Of a stretch of 64,000 nt of DNA, positions 12,501 through 27,500 are shown one piece after another. This DNA is from Siphonodentalium dalli (taxonomy: Eukaryota; Mollusca; Scaphopoda; Gadilida; Siphonodentaliidae), in the NCBI GenBank assembly GCA_032622095.1, contig CP136061.1, positions 97,771,345 through 97,835,344 of the forward strand, given 5' to 3'. The notes beneath the pieces were generated by a model. The model saw only the letters and a list, made by a program, of their open reading frames with translations. It was not told the origin of the DNA and did no database searches. A program made the position numbers and the translations under genes. How positions within the stretch are numbered: the first letter of the stretch is position 1; each line of letters begins with the position of its first letter.

Positions 12501-15500
12501 CAGTAGTACGAAACTGAACAGTATATAGCTGCCTCGACATGCACGAATATAAAGCCATATGTACACTTTATTAATTAACTTCCTAATTAAAGAAGATGCA
12601 TCCAACACTGGCAAATACTTTGCTATGCTGTTGGTGGGTCTTGGTTGAACTGTGATCAGGGTCGTAGGGCAAAATGATACTGTACGAAGTACAAGAACAA
12701 TGAAACGGCATATAGTGTTTGGAAGTTGTCATTTGCGGCGTGGTGTTTATATAGTCCCGGTGTCAAAGTGCACACTCAACCTAGAGCAAAATGTACCAAA
12801 ATATGTCCAAATATACATGGAACAACATGAAAGAAATCCGCCTTTGGGAACGTCGATGATTCAAGAATACGTCCATCATTTTTCTCAATATCGAATGTTG
12901 TCTTAAATACGAGCACAACATGACCATTTAAGGTGTGCCGTTTTTCCGCTTGCCACTCAAAATGAGAAGGATACGCCGTCCGCTCGTGCACTTACATGAT
13001 ACGACACGTGTTTTCGAACACGATGTATAAAAAAACAGTAAGTATTCTCGAAAAAAATGAGTGCTCACATAAACTCAACTTCGTCAAATCTTCATCAAGT
13101 GTGGGTTATAGTGAAGGCTCACAAACAATAAGCATTACAGTACAGTAAATAGAAAACTCCATGACATACACACCATTACAGTACAGTAAATAGAAAACTC
13201 CATGACATACACACCATTACAATACAGTAAATAGAAAACTCCACGACATACACACCATTACAGTACAGTAAATAGAAAACTCCACGACATACACACCATT
13301 ACAGTACAGTAAATAGAAAACTCCATGACATACACACCATTACAGTACAGTAAATAGAGAACTCCATGACACACACACCATTACAGTACAGTAAATAGAA
13401 AACTCCATGACATACACACTATTACAGTACAGTAAATAGAAAACTCCATGACATACACACTATTACAGTACAGTAAATAGAAAACTTCATGACATACACA
13501 CCATTACAGTACAGTAAATAGAAAACTCCATGACATACACACCAATACAGTACAGTAAATAGAAAACTCCATGACATACACACCATTACAGTACAGTAAA
13601 TAGAAAACTCCACGACATACACACCAGTACAGTACAGTAAATAGAAAACTCCATGACATACACACCATTACAGTACAGTACATAGAAAACTCCATGACAT
13701 ACACACAATTACAGTACAGTAAATAGAAAACTCCATGACATAAACACTATTACAGTACAGTAAATAGAAAACTCCATGACATACACACGATGTGCCTGTA
13801 AACATTAAACAACTCAAGTGTATATTCCGAATTATCGCTGCCATATATTTCCCTTGATATCAATAGCGTACACCACCGTGACACATTTTGTATATGTTAA
13901 CGATACATCATCCAAATTAACACCCCCAAATCACTAGCTCAAAGTTACAGATACAATTTTTTTTAATCTGATAATTTTCACCACCTAGAATATTTGGCGG
14001 CCTAGCAAATATTCGGCGATTCGACTAACATACTATCGATTCCAAATTGCGTTGAACAAAATGTTTGATATATAACACGTTTTGGACTATTCTATACTAG
14101 AGTTGACAGTGGTTCGCATTATTTTTGGTAATTATCGATTCTGATAACCAAAGATTCTTTGGAAGAAATGTTGTTGTTGTTGTTGGAATCTGATAATACG
14201 TGGACCATCTAATCGGATTGAGTATACTTTAAATATATAGAAATTGAATAATGTGTCAGCGAACTGAGCGTTTGCAACTGTCATTTGTCATCTAGACAGA
14301 TGATGAGGATGAGTGTAAATAATTCATGAAATACAATTGCTGAGTTCAATTACTTTTTGTTTTTACTTTTTTATTTGTAATAATACAAAGTGGATTGGGG
14401 CACAAGTTACATAACTTAATGAGCCCCTCTCCTGTATACATTGTTACAAAATTACATACGTGACAAAGTGGCACAATAAGTAACTTATTTACAGCTGTGT
14501 GGAATGTGAGAGAATGGTGACTGGTGAAGGATGGTCGTAGCGGATCGTTAGAAAAGGATGATGTAAGGTGGTGGGAGGTGCCAACGTCGATTGTGCTTAT
14601 TGAAAACAATGTTATGGCCGAGCAAATACCAGGTCGAAAAAAAGCAACAAACAACAATAAACATATTTAATTCCTACTTATTAAAGGTACTCAATCCGAT
14701 TAAGAACCCCACAACTACCACCTCTTTGGCTTCGGTGGCAAACAATATTTGATTCGAGTCGAGGAACCCACCCTTCAAAGCCCAGAGCGACCAGATATCG
14801 ACCCTTGAAGCCCGCCAATTTTTGTAGATGTGGACCACTTCCACGTGCTCTAACGGAGCTTAATTCACCAGATAACACTCAAGATTTAAAATTGTCATTG
14901 TTGTTTTTTAATTAGAACAGCAATTACATAAATATAATGACTAGTTTTCCACCCCGACCATGTCTGCTGCCATTCATTTCCCTGGATCTTCAAAATTTGA
15001 CCACCAGTAAATAACAAAAAGAGTGAAACAGTGACGTCCCTAGATCAAGTATAAACCCAATGTTGTTGGCTTGTTTACTCATTATATAGATCGAGACCGC
15101 ATTTGTGTCGGAAGTTATTGCAGTTGGCCGTTGGATATGCATGCAAGTACATTTACACAAACCTTTTCGACGCAATCATCGCACTCAGTTTTGAACACTT
15201 CGCATCTGCCATCCGTCCCATAAATAACAACACTATATCCAAGAATGATTCCGTTTGGTTGTTCTGGTCGAAACCACTCGACGACCATCGTGCTCTCTGT
15301 AGTGTATCGAGCTCGTATACTCATAACTTGTCCTGGTTCTGAGTAGAGATAAAATGTTGCTTTATTATGTTGGATAGGTTATATAGAGAGTAATCAATTG
15401 GTTCCGAGAATTACGCTAAATAATTCACGAGAGGCAAGAGACGTCGGTAAGAAACGAATGCGCCTTAGCGCACGAGTTTCTTACCTAAACGTCTGTCTCC

Positions 15501-18500
15501 TCTCGTGAATTATTTAACTCAATTCTCGGAAATAATTGATTACTCTGTTTATTACACACCTGCATCCAATTTGGTTCGCCAAATATGATTAAAACACAGA
15601 ATTAATGCATGAAAGTCCCGATGAGGAGAAAGATCAACCATCGAAAAATTCAGTCTAGATCAGTAAGCGACGCAAAGTCAATGACGTCACGAGAAATGAC
15701 ATAATTCACTAGTGACATTACCATTTTTAATTAACAGCATTTTCAATAAAAATCGCGCATAGGAGTGTAATAAAATATGATAACCTACCATGCGCATATT
15801 GTAAAATGGACATAAATATACTGCGCGAGGTTGTCAATAGCCACGATCAGCCACAAGCGCGTGTAAATTATAACGTGTGTTACTACGATATTGCGATGGA
15901 GAAACACATGGCGAGAACAATGATATGATTTTTACGACACTAACCCTACACGTGTATAGATGTCGGCCAACGTCTAGTAAAATTTGTAAATAGTTTCACT
16001 AGAGTAGCGAGAACAAGTGGCCACAATGCGACAGCGATACACCGAATTGGTTTCAATCAAATTAAGATATTTATACGAGAGCAAATTTCCGCCCAGACAT
16101 CGTTGGTCGCTAATTAAATTATCAGAACATTTGGGTAATTTCTCGTCGCCACAAGTTCCGTATTCTACACGTTGGGCACAAAACTTCTAAACGGTTTGAC
16201 CGCTATGAGTTTAGACGAAATTATTACGCGAATCATGTGACATCCGTTGGCATTGGCAACACACGTCACAAGTTACACGTACGTGTGGCTGAACCTGGCT
16301 AATATATCTCAGCTGTTGGTTTATATGTGTTCACGTGATTAACATTCGCATGACTATGAAAAGGGCATATACATCGCGAGGGTGTCAATACTTTTGTTGG
16401 TTGGTCGCTGGGCACATGGTCAATATAAGTGAAATCACTTGCTAACAGTGAATTCTTCACGGGTCAACCGGAGGTCAAAGTTGAAAAGTTGCATCTATTT
16501 TTATTATATGGCTCCAACCGGGGAATACCAAAAATAAAAATAACAACAATGCGATGCCGTATCACAGTTGTGACAAATTCACAACACTATTTAAACATTA
16601 AGCCTGAATACATAAGATATGTAGCTTTCGCGAAGTCTATGGATTGTGTCTATCATTAAAGATACGGGCGGCGTTGGCGGTGGTATGCTGTTAAATTATT
16701 CACCTCCGTCAAAAACCGCCATAAACAGAAGGAATAGTAAGATATAGACATACTTTGTTCGTATGCCAATCAGACATATGACATAAACAGTATGTTATTG
16801 TCAATTCCCCCCTTTATTAAGTAAACAAAAGCAAAAACGTTACGTAACCTGGCTTTTGTTTAGCTCCGGATATGGTAAACACAAAGAGCGTTATTTGTTA
16901 CTGTTTTCCTGATATGGAAATAATAAAGAGCGTTTATATCATGTGTGTGTGCTTAATCAATAGAATTGAGCTGTGTTATGTAAACAGAAGCAAAACTTCC
17001 GAAACAAGAGCAGGATCTTGTTTACGTACACCATCGTACGTCATGAAGACAGTATACTATTTGCGCACTGATTATGCTTGGCATATGAACAAAACTATAT
17101 ATATTTTAATATTCCTTCTGTTGATGGCGATTTGAACAAATATGAATATTTCTGCAACGAACGCCGCCCGTGCCTTTAAATTTATTTTGCATTCTAAAAA
17201 ACGTACTTGCACCAAAATAACTGAAATACTGTTATAATTTTGTTATAATTTTGATAAACATCCGCTCGCACTGTCGACTGTTTACAAACGGATGCTACCC
17301 CAGAACTTTGACCTTTGTTGGTGGGTTTGCTACAATTTAGGAATTGGACCCGATAGGACTGATATTCCCCGGAATCGGCCATCTTGTAGTCGCCACCAAG
17401 TGATTTTGCTTATTCACATGAATTAATAACATGACTGACTTGGTGAGGGTGCCAATACTTCTTGTCGGTTGGGTGTATGGGTTTACATGATAAATATTCA
17501 CATGAAATAAGAACATGACATACTTCGTGAGCTAGCCAGTACGTCTGAGCGGTTGGTTGCAGGGCCCACACGATCAACATTCATATGCAAAAAGACATGA
17601 CATACTTCGTGTGGGTGCCAGTACATCTGAGCGGTTGCATGGTAGTCCTACACGATCAACAATCACATGAAATAAGAACATGACATACTTCGTGAGGATG
17701 CCAGTACTTATAATATGTTTGTTGGTGGGCCTATGCGATCAACATTCACATGATATAAGAACATGCCATACTTCGTGAGGATGCATGTCATACTTCTGAG
17801 CGGTTGGTTGCAGGGCTTACATGGTCAACATTCGCATGGAATAAGAACATGACATACTTCGCGAAAGAGTCACTACTTCTGAGCTGTTGCATTGTTTCTG
17901 GGCCTACATGGTAAACATCCACATAACATAAGAACATGACATATACTTCGTGAGGGTGCCAGTACTTCTGAGCTGTTGGTTTCTGGGCCTATATTATCAA
18001 CGTGAATTAAGGACATCGTACTTCGTGAAGTTGCCAGTACGTCTGAAAGGTTGGTTGTATGAGTCTACGTAATCAGCATTCACATCAAATAAGAACATGA
18101 CATACTTCGCGAGGGAGTCAATACGTCTGAGCTGTTGGTTTCTGGGCATACATGGTAAACATCCACATGACATAAGAACATGGCATATACGTCGTGAGGG
18201 TGCCAGTACTTATGTGCGGTTGGTTGGCGGGCTTACATGATCAACTTCACATGAACTAATAACATGACATACTTCGTGAGGTAGCTAGTACTTCTGAACG
18301 GTTGGCATGCAGGGCATAGTTACACGATCAACATTCACATGAAATATATATTAGAACATGACATACTTCGCGAATGAGTCAATACTTCTCAATTGTTGGT
18401 TTCTGGGCCTATTTGATCAACATTCACATGGAATAAGAGCATGACACACTTCGCGAGGGAGTCAATATTTCTGAGCTGTTAGTCTCTGTGCCTACATGAT

Positions 18501-21500
18501 CAACATTAAAATGAAATAAGAACATGACACACTTCGTGCGGGAGTCAATATTTCTGAGCTGTTAGTCTCTGTGCCTACATGATCAACATTAACATGAAAT
18601 AAGAACATGACATACTTCGTGCGGGAGTCAATACTTCCGAGCTGTTAGTTTCTGGGCCCACATGATCAACATTAACATGAAATAAGAACATGACATACGT
18701 CGTGCGGGAGTCAATACTTCCGAGCTGTTAGTTTCTGGGCCTACATGATCAACATTCACAGCCGATACTCTGAAGACGAAATACGGTCCTCCTGGATAGT
18801 AAGAGTAGAAATAATACATATCAAACATAAACACATGTTTGTAAATATTTCACTGTGTTCAATTACTTGAACAATACTGTTTACGAAAGTCTAGCAATTA
18901 TATTGGAAATATTGATGGATTAGCACCAGTCGCAAATATTCATTGAGCCACAAAAGTCAGAAATACCAAGTGGTGACATCTAATTATGGCTATTCATTAT
19001 CAAACGTGATAAACATTGAACATGTCACTCATTGAAAATATTCTGAAAAATCATATTGAGACTGAAGTATAAAAATGTCCGCTGTCATCCCCGTTGGCAA
19101 TGCTCCAATTTGGCAACAGGAGGCTGTTAACCCTTTCTGTACTAAATTGATTATAAAAGTATATATTGAAATTATCTGTTATTCATCTGAAGTTTTTTTT
19201 CAAGAAACATTTTCAATACACAATTTCAGGAGGAGTCATATTAATTGGAGGTAAATGTTCATAGAATAAGTTCAACAAACGACCTCTTTGTTTATCATAT
19301 TATTTAAATATTTCCCATGGGTCAATGAGTATTTAGTATAGAAAAGGGCTATGGGAAAGTTCCTTTATATATCTTACATGCACGGGGGTCGGAAAATATT
19401 TCAGGCATGTATGCTGATTTTTTTCCTTTCGACCCTTGTTGGGACCCACCCACCCCCGCGTCCAAATTATTTTCCATTTTCGGCATTAAAACAGAGATTT
19501 GCGGAGGGATATTCACTGCATACTATTTGTCATGGACGTTAACATTGACATGTAAATAGGAACGAGTCATTTTGGGGTTATTCGGCCAAAAAAATATGGC
19601 TGGCACTGGCCATCTTGGATTTCTAAATTTGCAACAAAATACAACACGATAACTGCCTGCAGTCAGTTTAGCAGTTATAATTACATTATTTATCTTATTC
19701 TAAGGTGTTTTAGCCAAACTCATTGCAAAAACAGTCAAAAAACTTGCAGAAAAAAAAAACATTTGTTGGTCCCACCCACCCCGGCATACGTGCCCGGAAA
19801 AAAATCCCCCCCTGACATGCACATAATTATCAAGAAAATTTACAGTTTAAAATATATCAATCGCTGCTGACCAGAGATCAGAGATCAAACCAGGAATCTA
19901 GATTAACCCTTTCACGGCAGGAGCTGCGCTAGTGCATCATTAAATATCCCGTGCCAGTACATTATGTTATATATGCGAGTCGCCCATGTGGAGTCTCGCA
20001 TAATAATATAAGATAATTCACTGGCTAACAAGGTCAAGGTAAATATTGTTAGGCTAATGTATTATCGTAGATATGTGAGTCTCCCTATGTGAGACTCGCA
20101 TATATAAGAGAATGCATTGGCACATAGTTTTTGCAAAACTTCAGGAAGCTCCATCATGGAAGGGTTAATGTCGTTTAAAACAAACTTGGTTTGCATTGAT
20201 TATCACAAATGTTGCCAAACTATTTTCAGATTCATGTGTACATAAATATTTCGTGAAGATAGCGACACGCCCTGAACCATTTATATTGCCCAAAGAAGAG
20301 CAAAGTGACGATTTAAGAAACATAACGTTAGTTTTTCAAAGCAGCGTAATTTTGATCTACCATCACGGCAGCAGGACCAATCAAGACCATAGCAGAATAT
20401 CAAAACCACTTCACCATGGGAGGAAACTGTTACCTGAATCGATGTTCAAATTAAATATTCCCTTCAGATGCCTTGAAAATTCAGAATACCGTCCATATAG
20501 CGTTAATGGTATATCTTTGTACTGTCGGTGATACACGAATATATAGTATCCTTGTTGCTCTCCATTCCATAATGACGGAGGATTCCACGTAGCCACCATG
20601 CTGTGGTTAGCAATGTTGCTCAGAGAAATTGGCCCGGGTTGCTCTGGGGCTGTAATAATACAAAAACGGTTTATGGTTTATAAATATATATATATGTAAA
20701 TTTGTTAAAGAGGTCTGTACACAAAATCCGGCCATTTATGGGACCATCTCCTTTTTTCACTAAGTAATTCAATTCAATTCAATGAAATTGTGCCAAGAAT
20801 TAGTGAACAGTGCAGTGGTTTGCTCTACGAACAACGTAAACAACATGGTAATTGTAATGACTATGATCTTATGACTCGACTCATTAACTAATTTGCATTA
20901 TAATAACTATGTTATTTTGCACTAACACATAGTTCAAACTCATTAATTTGTTGCATAATAGGAGATGGTCCCATAAATTATCTACCATTTCCTACGAAAT
21001 TCCCTGATGCAATTGGCGATAACGAATTGACGATAAAAACATTTGTATCGTTACTGCAGTTGCGATACAAAGCGCTCGTGACGTCGTTGACTGGTTCAAA
21101 AGCATGAATGAACTGACGTCACATCAATGGCGCTAAAAACCAAAACGACATTCCAACGTATATTCTTGCCTACTATAAACAAATATTTCCAAAGTTTTAA
21201 CATTATGTGATTGCCTACCATCATGGGTATTGTGGTAGAACATACCACAAAGTAACTGATATGTATTTGTTCAGTATTTATTATAAATTATATAAAACAT
21301 GCATGTGTAATATATTGTGTCCTTTGAATACAATTTCCGTTAGGTTTTTTCACGTGAATTTGCAGGTTGTGAGAATTTAGCAAAGCGAGCTAATCGCGTG
21401 ACACAGATACCTTTGCAGGTTGGGATAATTTACTCAAGAAAGCTAATCGTCGGACACAAATTCAACAATATTGGCATTTAAGAAACTCATAAATTGAAAT

Positions 21501-24500
21501 TTGTGCGTTGGATTCTGTCACACCAATGGTAGATAAATGTGTTATATACACAATGTGTTTGTAAAGATTCATGTATCGCGACTCGGCTAGTTTTCATAAC
21601 CACATAGCGACTCGGCGACCAAGGTCGCCTCGTCGCTATATGGCCACGAAAACTAGCCTTGTCGCGATACATGAATCGATACAAACACATTGTGTATATA
21701 ACACATATTTATCGCATTTAGTGAACAGTACCCATTTAACCCTTTCAGTGTCAGGGCCGATCTAATCGGCCCTAATTTACGGTCTGTAAAATCGGCCATA
21801 AAAAAAAAATTTAAACAAAAAAATTAGGTTTTTTAGATTTTTTTGGGTTGAATTTTTTTGGGTAAGCTTAAGCATGCTATAGCGAATTTTAAAACAAACT
21901 GGATAAAACATTACGGGCATGTTATAACTCAAACCTATCACCAAGTATTCATAGTAATAATTTTGATGCCCATGAAAAACGTAAGAATCCCTGGCACTAA
22001 ACCTACAAAATAAGTCTGTTAAAGAATATAAGAAAAAATTATTAAAATTGTAACAAATTGTAAAAAATAATAACAAATGATGACAAATCGTTAGGCCAAT
22101 GCATTCTCTTATATATGCGAGGCGACCTATGGTCGACTCGCATATATAAGAGAATGCATTGGCACAGGGTATATGGGTTGATACAAAAATCGGACCTGGC
22201 ACTGAAAGGGTTAACTAATTTGCATTATAATAACTATATTGTTTGTATCGTTCATAGAACATATGAGTGTATTTTGCACTAACACATAGTTCAAATTCAT
22301 TAATTCGTTGCACAATAGGAGATGGTCCCATAAATTATCGCATTTAGTGAACAGTACCCATTTAAATTGGTGTGAAACACTGCACTGAGCTGTTTCGAAC
22401 GTAATAATCACACAGAATCATGTACACAAATAAGTTATTTTCATGAATTTGATATCAAAATAGGCAGAACACAGCGTTATTGTTATCAACGAATCGCATG
22501 CAGTGACTATTGTTGGCGGAATCATTGGCATAGTGTTCATGCCCAACAATTCGTCCTGAATAAAGTAGTAAATATTTGCATGTGTCCGTATACATTACAA
22601 ACATTGTTATCTCTTAAATGGTACAGTCGATGTGGTTGAAATTTCCCATAATATTAGTTACTTACTTTATTTTTCCAGTGGAGATACTTTTTGGCTAATA
22701 ACTTATCGGTTATTTTCATTGAAGTAAGTCCAACATATGTAATTAACATTTGACATGCAGAACATATACACATCTATCACATGAAACCTCTATTTTATCA
22801 TTAAAAAAACATTACATATTGCATTGTCTCTCACTAGTTACATATCACTTGGCATCGCGCCATCAAAAAGACTGCACATCTTTACATTGATTCAGGTGGA
22901 TTAATACTATTTCAAAAAGCCGCGCATACACCAACATCAGACAGTGTAAAATGACTGTTTTGTTCATTAAATTTATATTGTTGTACAACTTCGGTGCATT
23001 AACGAAAATAGACACAAAAACAAAGAGGTTGAAATTTTCGATAATATTAGTTACTTACTATAATTTTCCAGTGGAGATACTTATTGGCTAATAACTTATC
23101 GGTTATTTTCATTGAAGTAAGTCCAACATATGTAATTAACATTTGACATGCAAAACATATACACATATATCACATGAAACCTCTATTGGATCATTAAAAA
23201 ACCATTACATATTTCATTGTCTCTCACTAGTTACATATCACTTGGCATCGCGCCATCAAAAAGACTGTACATCTTTACATTGATTCAGGCGGATTAATAC
23301 TATTTCGAAAAGCCGCGCATACACCAACATCAGACAGTGTAAACTGACTGTTTTGTTCATTAAATTGATATTGTTGTACAACTTCGGTGCATTAACGAAA
23401 ATAGACACAAAAACAAAGAGGTTGAAATTTTCGATAATATTAGTTACTTACTATATTTTTCCAGTGGAGATACTTTTTGGCTAATAACTTATCGGTTATG
23501 TTCATTGAAGTAAGTCCAACATATGTAATTAACATTTGACATGCAGAACATATATACATATATCACATAAAACCTCTATTTTATCATTACAAAAACATTA
23601 CACATTTCATTGTCTCTCACTAGTTACATATCACTTGGCATCGCGCCAACAAAAAGACTGCACATCTTTACATTGATTCAGGCGGATTAATACTATTTCG
23701 AAAAGCCGCACATACACCAACATCAGACAGATGACTGTTTTGTTCATTAAATTGATATTGTTGTACAACTTCGGTGCATTAACGAAAATAGACACAAAAA
23801 CAAAGAGGCAAATTGGGGGACTATATTTTCCGTCGCCAGACCCAGAGCGGACAATACTGTTGAATACGGTTGTGAAGTGTCTCAGCCAACGCTGTAAATA
23901 TATGCATTATCCAGCCTATGTAAAGAATTTTGATTTGTTAACAAGAGCACCCCGTTGGGCGTGGTATAATACGCCCGTTTGTGTAGTAGAGTGGGGCAAT
24001 GTTTAATTCCTTTGTTTGAAACATTTGACTTAAGACGAAATAATATTTGAACTTGATATTGATATGTATACCATATTTGGTTCAGTTCACTCGATTCAAT
24101 CTAAAGGTATCATCTGGAAACCGCATATCATGTAAATTCTAAGTCGAAAAAGGGGCATAACTCAGTCAAAATTATGCGGACGAAACCCATATTCGAACTT
24201 GATCTGTATTTTAGGTTGGTGAACTAATATACCAAATGTGGTTCAGCTCACTTGATTCAATCTACAGTTATCATCCGGAAACCGCAAATCAGGTAAAATC
24301 TAAGTCGAAAAAGGGACATAACTCAGTCAAAATAATGCGGACAAAACCCATATTCCAACTTGATCTGTATTTTGGTGTGGTAAACTAACATACCAAATTT
24401 AGTTCAGTTCACTTGATTCAATCTAAAGTTATCATCCGGAAACCAAAAGCGGATGGACGGACGACGGACGGACAATCCCATTTACATAGTACGACCATTT

Positions 24501-27500
24501 TTTTCAAACGGGCATAAATTATAAAAGGCATACAGTTCTAGTTTGTGATGTGATAACAAATATCTTCAACTCGTTATGGTGGGATATACGATTTTATGAA
24601 ACTCGTTTCATAAAATCTTACACCCCAACATAACTATATATAGATACACATGGTGCAAACATATTAATGCAATAAAGCAATGCAATTCAATTCAAGTATT
24701 GCGCCCACCCCATTCAAGGGTATCGATATAGAATGTTATTAACGTGACTGTGGCATCACACCCACATCAACATTTGAAGCAGATAGGCTAGGAATGGAAA
24801 CGACCTCCTCTATTAAATTTGACGCCGTATTGGATAACAATGTTTCCCGAAATCGGATGTTCTGTTGGCACCAAAATCTCTTTCATACACTTTTTTCCTT
24901 GTTAACCAATCAGTTTGCGTACCACGGCCATACTAATAGCTGTATTCCCATTAGCCATTTCATGACTGGAGCTTCCTGAATTTTTGCGAAAACCCTGTGC
25001 CAATGCATTCTCTTATCTATACGAGTCGACCATAGGTCGCCTCGCATATATACGAAAATACATTGGCCTAACAAATTTGATATTATGTTTTATAATTGTT
25101 AAAGAATAAGAAAAAATGAAAACAAATTGTTAAATAGTGTTAAAGAATGTAAGAAATAATTATAAAAAATGATAAAAACTGTTAAAGAATGTAAGAAATT
25201 ATGATAAAAATTGATATAAAATGGAAGAAAAAAAAACGATAAAAAATTATAATATTATGAAAGACTGTAAGTAAAAATTATAAAAATTGTCATAGAATCT
25301 GATCGGATGTTAGAACAAAATATATAAATTGTTAATAGAATGTAAGAACAAATCATGAAAAATGAGAAAAAAATGAGAAAATATGATAAAACTTGTTAAA
25401 GAATGTAAGAAAATCATATCATATCATATCAAATCATAACTAAATTATTAGGCCAATGCATTATCTTATATATGGTGCATTGGCACAGGGTATTTTATGT
25501 TGCGCCAGCGCAGCTCCCGTCATGAAAGGGTTAATTTCTGCAAACTATCTCTGAAATATATCTACAGTTTGTATATTAGTCCAATATAAACCTACCATCT
25601 AGGCCAACTGTTCGTGGTACGGTTTGTTTTATATGGATATGAAACGCATGTCCCAATTGACAGTTGACCAATCACATAACATGATTTACACTGACTATGT
25701 CAGTATTATGAAACGTTTCATGTCTCGTTGACAATTAACTAATGAAATCGCAATGTTATGTTGCACGGACTTCGTTTGCAAATATAACATGATTATATAG
25801 AAGTTATTTAAAATCTAACCCCCATAATACTTGTAAATAATCACTATAAATATACACACCTGTTGCTGGAATAGTTATCCGTGTTTGAAGAGGCTTGCTA
25901 TTGACATTGTTTCTGGTGGCTGTTATGCTTGCTGTATAGTCTAGCCCAGGTGATAAGCCAGTCACATGTATACTGGTCTGGTTCCCGTTCACGGTTCCGT
26001 CGAATCGTGACCTATGCTTATTACTGTTACTAAACATGGCAATTGTATAGCTATCAACGTTTGGTGGGGCTGGTAACCACGACAGCGTCATATTGGGGGC
26101 TTTTATGTCATCCAGCGGTCGCCTAAGGTCTGTCGGAGGCAACGGTTCTGAAAGAAGCAGATGTAGCTTAAACACAGGCAGCTATATACACTGTTAGAAA
26201 AAATACCGTCGTTTCAACGGTCTGAGACCGCGCAACATCGCTGCCAACATTTGACCGTTAAACATACGGTCAGACCGTAGCATGTTCCACGGTATAAAAC
26301 CGTTTAAGTAACGGGCAGACCGTAACCAATAACTGTCAAACCGTTGTATTTTTTACGGTTCAGCACCGTTTAATTAATATCAAGACTGTAACTAATAAAG
26401 GTCAGACCAATGGTAATTTTCATGGGTCATCACCGATTTTTTGCTCTTAATTTGCTAATTTACCATAGAATTAGCCAGGTTCTCATGGTGACAATATGAT
26501 TTCCCGGTAGGCATTACGATTCATATGTTTTTGAATGGTCGAAACTATAGTATTATTTGTAACTGAAAAATACATCTTAGTTCTTATGTTACGATCATAG
26601 TTTTGATGAAATGTAAATCCTCAATGCATAAAGTGATAAACAATACTTATGAAACTTTGCAGTTTGCAGAGGATCAAGCTTGTTATCTGCCTTGTAGAAT
26701 TTAATCCGGAAAAGGCCGCACACGCGTAATGTGTTCGCCTTTCACTAACTACTGTATAAATATGGCTGTAAATAAAAAATGATCCTAGTAATAGCTGATA
26801 AGCCAACCCAACACTATTCAGTTATGAGTAATAGTAATTTCGACCATTATAAAACATGAATCGGCATTCCCTGTTAAGCCATAAAAAGAACAAAGCTACA
26901 TGTTTCACAGTTAAAACTCAAATGTATGTACATGTAAAAGTAAAATATCTTAATGGAATAATTTTTGGTAACATGTAAGGCACGAAATTGTCCAGTCCTT
27001 GAAAACACAGTTCTTGTTTTAACAGGTGAATCCGTACATCATGACAATACAGTACAAGTCAGAAGAAGTATTTTTAGGCGCACCTTTATTGCGATATTGA
27101 GTGTGCTTAATTTTTAAAGAAAAAGGCGTGATTATAGCACACTACCGAAAATCTGTCGCGCTTATTATTGCAATATTGAACACAAAATATTGCGATACTA
27201 AGTGCGGTAAATTTCATACATACCCGATAGTGTTATATTTATATTAGATAAATACGGTGCATATAGTGTACATATAGTGTACATATACCATTTACAACTA
27301 TTATTATATACATATCTAAAACATTGTCTCTATGTATACAATAAACAATATAGAAGAAGCAATAATTTGATTTTAATGTCACAATTTTGAGCGCAAGATG
27401 TCGCAATATTAAGTGCAAAATATTGAGATAATAAGCGCAAAATATTGCAATAATATCACAAGCGACATGCTTATAAGCGATTGCACTTGCAATATTATTG

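Noticed and set aside
12013-12614. 181- and 105-codon minus frames
   Set aside because: They simply read through the 155-bp tandem array and repeat their own sequence; no domain, no splice logic.
13422-13704. Two 66-codon repetitive minus-strand frames (MSWSFLFTVL repeats)
   Set aside because: They follow the 41-bp minisatellite exactly; the open frame is a by-product of the repeat lacking stops in that register.
21571-21765. Mirror-image 64- and 67-codon frames on both strands
   Set aside because: They are the two arms of one palindrome, so neither is evidence for a gene.
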